DNA of 64,000 bases from Paludibacteraceae bacterium (GTDB lineage Bacteria; Bacteroidota; Bacteroidia; Bacteroidales; Paludibacteraceae), in assembly GCA_016285885.1 (NCBI GenBank), contig JAEERP010000002.1:186001-250000 (forward strand), in the 5' to 3' direction. Positions 8,158 to 16,735 of the stretch are shown here, one piece after another. The notes beneath the pieces are model-generated. The model saw only the letters and a program-made list of their open reading frames with translations, was not told the DNA's origin and did no database searches. Both the position numbers and the translations under genes were made by a program. Numbering within the stretch: the stretch's first letter is position 1; each line of letters starts with the position of its first letter.

Positions 8158-9186
8158 ATGCAAGAAAATTCAGCAAATAAAAGCGGGAAGGGGAAAGAGC
8201 AAAAGAAAGAGCAAAAAATCCTTTGGATAGCAGGTGCTCTTGCGATATTCGGTTGTTTTGCTCCAATCATTTTTACCAGAACAAAACTTTTTGAGTGTCT
8301 TGATTTTTCGAACACAGGAGAGATTGGTGATACCATTGGCGGCACTATGACCCCCATTGTTTCCTTGGCAGCTGTGATTCTAACTTATCTTGCGTTCCTC
8401 AAGCAGGTGGAAGCCAACAAAATTCAGACTGAGCAATTTAATAAAACATTACAGCAGAAAGAGATAGATGATAAGAAACAACTAAAGAATAGTTTAAACC
8501 TCATGTCGTTGGATGTTGATTTCGCTATTCAAGACATGAAGGATAGAATAAAAAACTTTGACGATTATCTCAAGGATGATAATAAAAGAATTTATGGAGA
8601 GGGTATTCTTAAAGATATTCCAACCGCTTCTTTAACCCGATATAGAACAATAGATCGGAATCTTTTATATAACGCATATGAAGAGTTTATTATTCATGAT
8701 GATATAAAAGAATTATTCCGTAGGACATACTCGTTACTGGATTATTACAGTGAAAAGGTAAAAGAGATAATGCCCATTCTTGATGATAATATGCAGCGTT
8801 CTAATCTGTTACATGACAAAATCACTAAAGAATTGGAGAACTTTGAGGATATGTTAGATAAATATGGGGATGCAAATTTCTCGAAGTCAGACAAAAGAGT
8901 GATTGAATCCTTTAATAAAGAAGTTTTTCAATGCCCAAACAAAGAATGGACTCTCTTTACATTAGACTGCGCTTTAAAACACCACGAATCGGACTTTGCA
9001 GAAATTTTTTATGATGAGATAAAAGAAAGTTTTTTTAAACTGAAAGAGTTAACGTCCGATGTGAAGTCAGTGAACGAAGTTATCGTCTCAGAAATTAACG
9101 ACGTAAAAGAGAAATGGGAGAATGAGACTTTGAAAGAACTAGGGAAACTTAGAGATGTGTTACATAAAAGCCTGGGAGATGCATAG
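8158..9186 (+). CDS. putAbiC-like membrane/coiled-coil protein 3
   Basis: 342 aa from ATG 8158, 5 bp after the previous stop. It has two hydrophobic segments (ILWIAGALAIFGCFAPIIF and a GDTIGGTMTPIVSLAAVILT segment) followed by a coiled coil (VEANKIQTEQFNKTL). The C-terminal domain is longer and all-helical and does not resemble the domains of the first two genes. The open frame extends upstream to 8089, but that would overlap gene 2 by 65 bp, so the later ATG is better. Function unknown; the third member of what looks like one operon. Confidence 0.6.
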   Translation: MQENSANKSGKGKEQKKEQKILWIAGALAIFGCFAPIIFTRTKLFECLDFSNTGEIGDTIGGTMTPIVSLAAVILTYLAFLKQVEANKIQTEQFNKTLQQKEIDDKKQLKNSLNLMSLDVDFAIQDMKDRIKNFDDYLKDDNKRIYGEGILKDIPTASLTRYRTIDRNLLYNAYEEFIIHDDIKELFRRTYSLLDYYSEKVKEIMPILDDNMQRSNLLHDKITKELENFEDMLDKYGDANFSKSDKRVIESFNKEVFQCPNKEWTLFTLDCALKHHESDFAEIFYDEIKESFFKLKELTSDVKSVNEVIVSEINDVKEKWENETLKELGKLRDVLHKSLGDA

Positions 9187-9440
9187 GGGGGCATACCCTG
9201 CCTGAAAAACGTTATCCCTGTAGAAATGTGTCGCCTCTCCGAGGCTACCTCCCTCCACGAATCCATCGCACAGGGGTTCACACCCCTGCCTGGGGGATGC
9301 CGTCCCTTCGGGACTGTGGGATTTTTACGATTGTGCTGTAATTAATCAATCAACCCTCCTATTTGTGATTTGTGGAGACGCACGGCCATGTGGAGACGCA
9401 CGGCCGTGCGTCTCTACACGTGCCCCGTGATATAACGTCG
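9187..9440. repeat. GC-rich intergenic block with several hairpins and a 22-bp perfect palindrome
   Basis: No gene. A perfect hairpin CAGGGGT-TCAC-ACCCCTG lies at 9271-9288 and GTCCC-TTC-GGGAC at 9302-9314. At 9393-9414 there is a 22-bp perfect palindrome (half-site GAGACGCACGG), preceded by a partial copy at 9375-9387. The base composition differs sharply from the AT-rich genes to the left. It looks like an interspersed REP/BIME-like repeat. Confidence 0.6.
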
Positions 9441-9463
9441 TAAAATTCGCGACAAATAATCAC

Positions 9464-9491
9464 AAAAAACGACGCGAAACCCGCGTCGTTT
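9464..9491 (-). terminator. Intrinsic terminator of the second nitrogenase-like operon
   Basis: On the minus strand AACGACGCG pairs perfectly with CGCGTCGTT around a short loop and is followed by TTTTTT, about 40 bp after the nifK-like stop. Confidence 0.88.
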
Positions 9492-9529
9492 CCTGCAAAC
9501 CGAAGATTATATGTGGAATAAAATGAATC

Positions 9530-10828
9530 CTAATTGAAGCGCTGCACCGCTACGGTGTAGATGTCCTCGATCAGACGGATGCCTCCCGTGTAGCCTACGT
9601 AGAAATCGTCGAAGACCACCTTGTCCATCACGGGCCATGAGATGTTCAGGAAGTTGCCCTTGAGCTTCTCCGTCACCTCCTTCTCGTAGTAACCGCCTAA
9701 GACCAACGGATAGCCGTGGTAGTCGTGGCTCTTGATTTCCTCGTGGATCTTGAACCCATCGGTCTCGAAGGCGACGTCCGCCTTTATGCCGTAGTTGAGG
9801 CTCTGGAACTCCGCCGCGATCAACTCCTGATGCTCTTTAGGAGTGTCGTCGGTGATGAATTGCTTGGCTGGAACCAATCCCAAATCATTCACCAGGAACT
9901 TGGTGATGCCTAATGCGTATTGGGCGTCCGCAACCACCGTGAACTGCTTGTTGATCACACGGTTCTCCAAGAAGAGGTCGGCGTAGCGGGAGATCAGATA
10001 GTAGAAATAATCCTCGTGCTTCTTGATGACCTCCTCCACCTTCGCTTCGTCGACATGGGCGAATTTCCCCACCTCACGCAGGAACTTGCCTGTCTCGGTG
10101 GCGCCGATCGGAAGGACGGGGTAGTGCAGGTATGGAATGCCCAACTTCTTCTCCATGGTCTTCATGTTCTTCAGACCCACCCATGGGGAGACCAGCAGGT
10201 TGAACTCCGCCTCAGGTATCTTGTTGATGTTCTCGATGCCACGTTGGTAGCCGAAGATGGTGTTGGGGGTCAAACCGATCTCCCTCAAAAGGTTCTCCAA
10301 CTCACGGATGTTGCCGAGCCAGAAGAGGTCTTGGTAAGGCACGTCCGCCCAGAGGTTCACCAGCCCCTTCTGCTTCTTGTCGGACTTCTTGAGGTACTGC
10401 GTCACAATCGCCTCCACCACCTGCTCGTGGCCCTTGTAGTTGTTGCCCTTGAAGCCTGCCGTCGGTGCGAAAACCACTGGTTTGTCAGCGTCTGAAAATT
10501 TAGACACTACCTCCGCCGCATCGTCGCCCACGATCTCAGGGATACATCCCGTCAAGACCACATAGAGGTCCGCATCGATCACCTTCAGTGCATTGGCGAT
10601 GGTGGTCTCCAGTTTCTTCACACCACCGAAGACCACGTCCTTCTCGTTGATGGACGTACATGGGAAGATCTGCGGGGAGAGATAACCCGAACTACCCGTT
10701 GTGTCAGAAAGCTTCTGCGCACAGCCCGGACCCGAATGGAGCACGGGGCAAGCGCGGTCTATCGCTTGGACGGTCTGCATCGCCGCCAAAGCACATTTAT
10801 ATCGTTGTTTATCAAGTATCTTTGCCAT
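9530..10828 (-). CDS. Nitrogenase-like beta subunit (NifK/MarK-like), second pair
   Basis: 432 aa, shorter than true NifK (about 520). The three cysteines expected to hold the P-cluster-type cluster are present: C12 in YKCALAAM, C36 in SGPGCAQK and C95 in LTGCIPEIVGDD. The repeated TAGFKGNNYKGHE and SPWVGLKN motifs occur also in the other K-like protein here. Its start overlaps the D-like stop by one base (TAATG), so the two chains are made in equal amounts. It is expected to form an alpha2beta2 complex with the preceding gene. In the sulfur setting it is more likely part of a C-S bond reductase or a cofactor scaffold than a nitrogen-fixing enzyme. Confidence 0.86.
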   Translation of the reverse strand: MAKILDKQRYKCALAAMQTVQAIDRACPVLHSGPGCAQKLSDTTGSSGYLSPQIFPCTSINEKDVVFGGVKKLETTIANALKVIDADLYVVLTGCIPEIVGDDAAEVVSKFSDADKPVVFAPTAGFKGNNYKGHEQVVEAIVTQYLKKSDKKQKGLVNLWADVPYQDLFWLGNIRELENLLREIGLTPNTIFGYQRGIENINKIPEAEFNLLVSPWVGLKNMKTMEKKLGIPYLHYPVLPIGATETGKFLREVGKFAHVDEAKVEEVIKKHEDYFYYLISRYADLFLENRVINKQFTVVADAQYALGITKFLVNDLGLVPAKQFITDDTPKEHQELIAAEFQSLNYGIKADVAFETDGFKIHEEIKSHDYHGYPLVLGGYYEKEVTEKLKGNFLNISWPVMDKVVFDDFYVGYTGGIRLIEDIYTVAVQRFN

Positions 10829-12294
10829 TATTTTGCCTCCTCGAAAAATTTATCAACCTTTTGTTCGTACCACCATTGCGTGTAAGGCAGTTTGGAGCGT
10901 TTCGCCAAATTGGCCTCGAAGCTACGGTTCCGCACCGTGTCGAGCACCGTGTTCGCGAACTCCAACGTGTGTTTGTAACCGAAGATCATGTACTCGTCCG
11001 CCACGTAAATGGCTGGCGTTCCGTTCTTTATCGCCCAAACGGTGGAACCCGGGTGGCGGGAAAGGTACATGTCTGGCTTGTACTTGTTGAGGATGTTCAT
11101 CACCTCGTAGTTCTGTTGGTCGGCCACCGATGTCTCGAAGTCTATGTTGTTGTCTAACAGATACTTCATGGACGGTGGAACGTCTCCGTTCTCGTACTTC
11201 TTGTCGTAGTGCCAAGCCAATGCCCAAACCACCTTGATGCCCAGCTCGTTCAGCACTCTGGAGACCTCGAAGGTGTAGCCCGGACCCATGCCGAGCACTG
11301 CGGTGAGTCCCGTGAGCTCTTTCTTCACCTCCTCGATCTTAGGGAGGTAGATGGCGCGTTGCTCCTGGATATACTTCTCTATCTTATCCTCCCGGTGGGT
11401 CACCTTCCCGATCTCACGCAGCCACGTCTCGAAGCCCGTGATGCCGCACTGGTTGATGCTGCGCACGTAAGGCACGCCGTACTTCTCTTCCAAGGCGTTA
11501 CCCAGGTAGTTGCCCAACGTTCCGCAGATGCAGGTGGTGGCAAGGCTCTCCGACAGGTGCGAAAGCTCCTCTACCGTTGAGTTGCAGTAAAGGAAGACTG
11601 GGTCGAGGTCGAACTGCTTGAACATCTCGATGATCTCAGGACGAGCCGACTCGAAGAAGTTCTTGAAGTTGATTTTGTTCGTCTTCACCCCTGGACGAGG
11701 CTTCTGCACGATGGATTGCAGGACGGCGTGGTCGGAGATGTCAAAGCCTGTTGCCCAGATCTTCGACTTGAAGCCCTCGCAGTGAACCGCCACGACAGGC
11801 ACATCGATCTCACCCTTCACATCGTCCACGATGCTGTCTATGTCCTCACCGATGATACCGGTGGCGCAAGAGCTGGAGACGAAAATCGCTTTCGGATGGT
11901 AGCGACGGTTGGTCTCCAAGATGATTTTCCGAAGGCTTTCGGTGGATCCGAAGATCGTATCCTTCTCGTTCATGTCCGTGCCGACATAGACCGTGTCGGA
12001 GGTGACGCCACGTTTCTTAGACATCACCTTGGACATGTAATAACTGATGGAACTGGTGACCGAACAGCCCGAAGGACCGTGGTGGATGATTGCCACGTCA
12101 CGGATACCCGCCAATTGGCTCAAGCCACAGAGCGAAAGGCAGGTGCTGGATTGGGAGAAACATCGTGCGCACCCTTTCAGCGTGCCGCATTCCGACTTCT
12201 CCGCTAAGTCTTTTAATGATCCGATGTAGCCGGTGATGGAACCAATACGGTTCTCGCGGACCGCCACATTGGAGTTGTTTAAGTTGATGGACAT
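10828..12294 (-). CDS. Nitrogenase-like alpha subunit (NifD/MarD-like), second pair
   Basis: 488 aa. Expected P-cluster-type ligands are C52 (TCLSLCGL region), C77 (HHGPSGCSV) and C143 (SSSCATGIIGEDID). C257 in ATTCICGTLGNYLG aligns with the cysteine that holds the active-site cofactor in NifD. At the position of H455 in the first D-like protein (GDEHIPVGYDG) this protein has Tyr435 (ADEYMIFGYKH). HCEGFKSK and RHPGSTVW are shared with the first copy. The operon is cysK-like, this gene, K-like. No Fe protein gene accompanies it, so it must use the NifH at 32-33 kb. It could be a second reductase with a different substrate, or an EN-like scaffold. Confidence 0.86.
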   Translation of the reverse strand: MSINLNNSNVAVRENRIGSITGYIGSLKDLAEKSECGTLKGCARCFSQSSTCLSLCGLSQLAGIRDVAIIHHGPSGCSVTSSISYYMSKVMSKKRGVTSDTVYVGTDMNEKDTIFGSTESLRKIILETNRRYHPKAIFVSSSCATGIIGEDIDSIVDDVKGEIDVPVVAVHCEGFKSKIWATGFDISDHAVLQSIVQKPRPGVKTNKINFKNFFESARPEIIEMFKQFDLDPVFLYCNSTVEELSHLSESLATTCICGTLGNYLGNALEEKYGVPYVRSINQCGITGFETWLREIGKVTHREDKIEKYIQEQRAIYLPKIEEVKKELTGLTAVLGMGPGYTFEVSRVLNELGIKVVWALAWHYDKKYENGDVPPSMKYLLDNNIDFETSVADQQNYEVMNILNKYKPDMYLSRHPGSTVWAIKNGTPAIYVADEYMIFGYKHTLEFANTVLDTVRNRSFEANLAKRSKLPYTQWWYEQKVDKFFEEAK

Positions 12295-12308
12295 GTTTTT
12301 TGTGTTTT

Positions 12309-13292
12309 TTATTCTTCAAACAAATGCGTTGACAAGTATCTCAAGCCCGTGTCAGGCAAGAGCGCTACAATGTTTTTGCCCTTGAACTCTTCCCGCTGAG
12401 CCAATTGGGTGGCGGCGTAGAGGGCTGCTCCAGATGATGCACCCACTAATACACCATCACTCTTCGCCAAGAGGCGCGCGGCTTCGTAGGCTTGGTTGGT
12501 GTGGATCTCGAAATAACCATCGTATACTTTACGGTCCAAGTTGGCAGGGATATACTCCTCCTTGGTGTTCTCGAACGGATGGACACCTGTGATCTCCTCT
12601 TGGTCTGGACGCTCAGGTGATTGGAAGGAATCCTCTGTTGGCTGCACGCCGAAAATCTTCACGTTCGGGTTCTTCGATTTCAGGAAGTTGCCCACACCCG
12701 AAAGGGTTCCGCCCGTACCCACGCAGGCGACGAAGACATCCACCTTTCCGTCGGTGTCGTTCCAAATCTCAGGACCGGTGGTCTGGAAGTGGACGTTCGG
12801 GTTGGCAGGGTTGCGGGTCTGGTCGGCGAACCAAAGGTTCTTCTCGCCGGCGACGTGACGCTCCAACGCCTCCACACACTTGATGAAGTCCGGACCATAC
12901 TTCTCGAAGGACTCAACGATCTCAGGCACTTCCGACAGTTTCACCGTCTTTCCACCCAAGGCGTGGATTACTTGGAAACGCTCTTTCGACACCTGGTCTT
13001 GGATGTAAACACGGAAAGGGTAACCCTTAGCGGCCGCGATGGCTGCCAAACCCACACCCGTGTTGCCGCTGGTGAGCTCGATGATGGTGTCACCCTTCTT
13101 GAGCTTTCCTTCCCGCTCGGCCGTCTCCACCATGGCGAGGGCGATGCGGTCCTTGACGGACTGGTTCGGGTTGAAGTACTCTAATTTAGCGATAATGTTA
13201 GCCTTGAGGTTTTTTGCTTTGTTATATCCATTTAGTTGGAGAAGAGGGGTCTTACCCACTAACTCCGCTATTGATTGATGAATGTTTGCCAT
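12309..13292 (-). CDS. Divergent cysteine synthase-like enzyme heading the second nif-like operon
   Basis: 327 aa, fold-type II PLP enzyme. PLP lysine in NPNQSVKDR, LTSGNTGVGLA substrate loop, [10 protein letters not shown] phosphate loop, GASSGAA and PDTGLRYLST are intact. It differs from the two ordinary CysK copies by YIQDQVSKERFQ in place of LPDTMSxERR, by an insert near 117-150 and by a PTEDSFQSPERPDQ loop, so the substrate pocket may be altered. It lies 14 bp before the D-like gene and has its own promoter. The likely job is to trap the product (sulfide or a thiol) of the nitrogenase-like enzyme on an activated serine or homoserine; acceptor and donor are not known. Confidence 0.85.
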   Translation of the reverse strand: MANIHQSIAELVGKTPLLQLNGYNKAKNLKANIIAKLEYFNPNQSVKDRIALAMVETAEREGKLKKGDTIIELTSGNTGVGLAAIAAAKGYPFRVYIQDQVSKERFQVIHALGGKTVKLSEVPEIVESFEKYGPDFIKCVEALERHVAGEKNLWFADQTRNPANPNVHFQTTGPEIWNDTDGKVDVFVACVGTGGTLSGVGNFLKSKNPNVKIFGVQPTEDSFQSPERPDQEEITGVHPFENTKEEYIPANLDRKVYDGYFEIHTNQAYEAARLLAKSDGVLVGASSGAALYAATQLAQREEFKGKNIVALLPDTGLRYLSTHLFEE

Positions 13293-13333
13293 GTCTTTTC
13301 TGTTTTTTTTATTGATTTATTCTTTTTACTCTA

Positions 13334-13388
13334 CAAAGGTATGATGGTGATGTATTTTATCCAAATATTGACATAAAGTATGGATAAT
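13334..13388 (-). promoter_or_regulatory. Promoter of the second nif-like operon
   Basis: The minus strand shows TTTG (13361-13365), 20 nt, then TACCTTTG (plus 13334-13341), about 42 bp before the cysK-like start. The motif TATCCATA (13379-13387) sits 12-13 nt above the -33 box, as it does in the promoter of the first nif-like operon; it may be an operator. Confidence 0.7.
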
Positions 13389-13834
13389 AATTCTAATGTT
13401 TTGTATTTTTATGGAATGTATGTATTGTTGATTGTATTGGTGAAACCTGTTTGGTAGAATAAAACACTTCGGGGAAATATGTTCCAAATGGATTCCCCCT
13501 TCGAATCATCAAGTCTTAATGACTTTGCACCGCACCTGTTCCCATCCGATTTTTGAGGGATATGTAGCTCGACAGCGGCAATATGAGGAAATCAGATTTT
13601 GTCGGGTTTGAAGTGTCAGGGAAGGGAGAGAAGGGGGGGAGTTCAGAGTTGGAAGCGGCAAGATGGGAGGATTGTTTGGAAAAGAAATTAACTGACATTA
13701 AGTCACTTGGACAATGACAAAGCATGTCAAAATGTAAGTTTATTCTGTTTTGACTATAAACGGCATATGGTTTGATATATATAAGGTAGGAATGCAATGA
13801 ACTTGCATTGCTAAATTAACATATAATATACCAT
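13389..13834. other. Intergenic stretch between divergent units
   Basis: About 445 bp without a convincing gene. It must hold the promoter of the rightward membrane-protein/NTPase pair; no exact TAnnTTTG box was found close to 13835. A short minus-strand frame (13516-13797) lacks family features. Confidence 0.4.
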
Positions 13835-14539
13835 ATGAAAAATTTTGATCGTGCACATATATGTGCGTATGTTTCTTTGACTACTTCAGTCATCTTGATA
13901 GCTTTGTGGATTTGTAACGTAGGCGGGTTTACCGTTGTTAGTCTTGACTCATTTGTCGGAATAATTGTTGCTCTTCTTGCTATTATTGTTGCATTTGCGG
14001 TTGCATGGAATATATATAATGGCATAGATTTAAGAAATGAAGTTAAGGAGGCAAAATCTGAATTCAAAAAAGAGGTTGAAAAGGTACAAACCGAATTTGA
14101 CAAAAAGGTGGAAGAAGTAAAAAAAGTGGGAGAGAAAATGCAGGAAGAAATTGCGGCATTAAAAAAAGCTAATGGACATTCATCTCATTTGATTTTTTTA
14201 CAATTTGGAGACAACTCATATTCAACAGGAGATTATGCCAATGCTATTACGTATTATATTTGTTCATTAAGTATTGCATTGCAATGTGATTCAACATACA
14301 ATGTTGAATTGGTTTTAGACAAATTAGACTTTATGGTTGACATATACAAGGATATAGACCAAAATATGTCAGAATACCAAGCGGGAGGGTACTTGTATCA
14401 ATTTAACAACAAAACCATAAAGAACATTGAAGATTATAACAACAGAATAACATCATCCCAGGGATTTAATTCCATACATGAAAGATATTTGAATATATGG
14501 AATCGTATTCAAGAAATCATTGATAGATATAGACATTAA
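13835..14539 (+). CDS. Membrane-anchored coiled-coil protein with helical C-terminal domain
   Basis: 234 aa. Two transmembrane helices (about 10-28, and 40-62 with IVALLAIIVAFAVAWN), a charged coiled coil (about 68-112), then a helical domain where YSTGDYANAITYYICSLSIA looks like a TPR-type helix pair. I do not recognise a named family. It precedes a KAP-like NTPase gene by 29 bp on the same strand and is likely co-transcribed with it. Its layout echoes the putAbiC-like proteins at 6-9 kb, and it is equally AT-rich. A defence role with the NTPase is an inference. Confidence 0.6.
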   Translation: MKNFDRAHICAYVSLTTSVILIALWICNVGGFTVVSLDSFVGIIVALLAIIVAFAVAWNIYNGIDLRNEVKEAKSEFKKEVEKVQTEFDKKVEEVKKVGEKMQEEIAALKKANGHSSHLIFLQFGDNSYSTGDYANAITYYICSLSIALQCDSTYNVELVLDKLDFMVDIYKDIDQNMSEYQAGGYLYQFNNKTIKNIEDYNNRITSSQGFNSIHERYLNIWNRIQEIIDRYRH

Positions 14540-14568
14540 GAGAGAACCTCAGAGGAATAAATGTAATT

Positions 14569-16542
14569 ATGACGGATTTAACAAATACTATATTAGGCTT
14601 CATTGAGTCGCCCAATTCAGGAGCATTGATGATATCTGGAGATTGGGGATGCGGCAAGACGTATCATATTGAGAATGTTGTGTTTCCAAAACTGAAGGAA
14701 AAGGATTACATTCCTATAAGGGTGTCATTGTTTGGTATAACCTCTATTGATGATTTGCCGTTACTGATATCTGAAAAGTATACAGATAATATAAAAACAG
14801 GTGAAACTGATATAACAAAGAAAATAATTAAGAAAGGGAAGAATGGACTTTCCGAAATTTCATCTGTTGTTCCGAAAATAAGAGAATATATTGATATAGA
14901 AAAACTCATTAATAAATATAATAAATATTTCTATTATCGTTCTGTGCCAGCAAATAAAGTGGTTATTGTGCTTGATGATTTAGAGCGAGCGGTTAAAACC
15001 ATTGATATATATACTTTGTTGGGGGCCATCAATGATTTGGTTGAACAACGAAAATATAAAATTATTGTCGTGTCTAACAATTCATACCTGCATGAAAACG
15101 AAAAGGATAATCTTATTTTTAAAGAAAAGGTTATCGAAAAGACAATCGTTTATAATCCAGATATCGTCACCTTGTATAAAGATTTGTTAAATGAAGGGAA
15201 ATATGGAGATGATTATAAATCTTTTATGTGTAATTCCGATTGTATATCTATAATTAACCCTAACAATAGTGTTTACAAATCAAATCTGGTCAAAAGTTCT
15301 CTTAGTAACATTAGGATTTTGAAATTTGCAATAATCCATTTTTATAAAGTTTTTGAATGTTTGTGGAAAAACCAGAATGACAAAGAAGATGAGGATTTTT
15401 CTGTTTTTCTAAAAGCATTGTGGGCTTGCACTGTTGGATTGTCAGTAGAATATAAAAGAAACAAACTTACTAGTCAGAACAAAAATGAATATTCAGAATA
15501 CTCGGATTCCCCGCTTGCATCCTTCCTATTACTAGATAATATTAAAAAAGATGATGATGGATTGGTTGAAAATTTTTATGAGCCAGAAGAAGATAGGTTA
15601 CAAAAAGAAGAATGGATATCATCATCAAACATAATACGATATATGTATACAACTTATGTGGAAAATCATAATTTGCCTATCATTGTATCCACTGAGTTGT
15701 TTGATTTGATTACGTCTGGATACTATTTAAACGAAACGAGTTTGTTAGAAAGATGGAAAAAATTTAAAGAAGAAAGGCTTAGTGTCAAAAAAAACCCGGC
15801 ATATTCATTGCTAGAAATTTTTTTAAATTCGTCAATATATACTTTCCCAGATGACAAAATACCCTCAATGTTAAATGAGTTAGCTTCTCACGTGGAGAAA
15901 GGAGATTTTAATGATAACGTATCGTATGTCAATGCTGCAACTTACTTGTTGCATTACCAATCATTGACAAGCTATTCAGAAGACGAATTGAAACGTTTAA
16001 TAACCAACGGCATCGATAAAATGTATTTGAGAATTGCAGACGTCACTTCAATAATGAAAAATAGTCTTAATATGATAGAATATGAAATACCTGAAATTAG
16101 CAAGTGGGTTATAAAATATGAAAAGGGAAAAATGGAAGAAGTTTCTGCACAAAAAAAGAAAAGTGAAATTGAAGATATAAGTCAACAGTTTAGTAAAGAT
16201 ATAGAAGCACTTTCAAAAAGGATTACATCTAGTTACGGAGACTCAAAAACTCCAGATTTTATTGATACACCTATTCTTTCATATATACCAGAAGAAACTG
16301 TGATTGAAAAAATGAAGGATATTTCGCCAAGAGAAATTTTGGCGTTAGGAAATATCCTTAATTTCCGTTTTGAACCATCAAACACTCTTGTCAAGATAAA
16401 TCTAGAACTCCCTTTTATTCATAATATTGAAAAAGGAATATCAATGAGAAAAAAGGGGAAAAGATTTTCTGATTATGTAATAGAAGATTATTTGAATAAA
16501 ATAATTGAAAAAATAAAAGAAGAAAATCAAAATCTAAGTTAA
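14569..16542 (+). CDS. KAP-like P-loop NTPase
   Basis: 657 aa. Walker A GDWGCGKTY (about residue 25-33) and Walker B KVVIVLDDLERA (about 130-141) match the KAP/STAND-like P-loop NTPases that occur in bacterial anti-phage and signalling modules. The rest is a long helical region with a coiled coil near residues 515-550 (KMEEVSAQKKKSEIEDI). There is no transmembrane segment; membrane contact may come through the preceding gene. Very AT-rich. Function is not established from sequence. Confidence 0.7.
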   Translation: MTDLTNTILGFIESPNSGALMISGDWGCGKTYHIENVVFPKLKEKDYIPIRVSLFGITSIDDLPLLISEKYTDNIKTGETDITKKIIKKGKNGLSEISSVVPKIREYIDIEKLINKYNKYFYYRSVPANKVVIVLDDLERAVKTIDIYTLLGAINDLVEQRKYKIIVVSNNSYLHENEKDNLIFKEKVIEKTIVYNPDIVTLYKDLLNEGKYGDDYKSFMCNSDCISIINPNNSVYKSNLVKSSLSNIRILKFAIIHFYKVFECLWKNQNDKEDEDFSVFLKALWACTVGLSVEYKRNKLTSQNKNEYSEYSDSPLASFLLLDNIKKDDDGLVENFYEPEEDRLQKEEWISSSNIIRYMYTTYVENHNLPIIVSTELFDLITSGYYLNETSLLERWKKFKEERLSVKKNPAYSLLEIFLNSSIYTFPDDKIPSMLNELASHVEKGDFNDNVSYVNAATYLLHYQSLTSYSEDELKRLITNGIDKMYLRIADVTSIMKNSLNMIEYEIPEISKWVIKYEKGKMEEVSAQKKKSEIEDISQQFSKDIEALSKRITSSYGDSKTPDFIDTPILSYIPEETVIEKMKDISPREILALGNILNFRFEPSNTLVKINLELPFIHNIEKGISMRKKGKRFSDYVIEDYLNKIIEKIKEENQNLS

Positions 16543-16615
16543 TACGTTTACAATCATGTTTAAATACATTTGTGTAAAAGTGTTAGAGAAATAGATTCCC
16601 TTGAAAAAACAACTT

Positions 16616-16662
16616 AAAAGACATTGCCCGAACATCCATCATGGAGCAATGCCTTTCGTTGC
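16616..16662 (-). terminator. Terminator-like 47-bp repeat, left copy
   Basis: Minus strand: stem AAAGGCATTGC/GCAATGTCTTT (one mismatch or wobble) followed by a T-rich stretch, about 75 bp after the PDDEXK_9 gene. It differs from the 47-bp element at 18371-18417 in only a few positions. Confidence 0.7.
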
Positions 16663-16735
16663 GATTAACGCTATGTGTTCTTATAGTTGTGGGCAAGGTG
16701 TGGAACTACTGCGGGAAATGTCTTAAACGATATAC

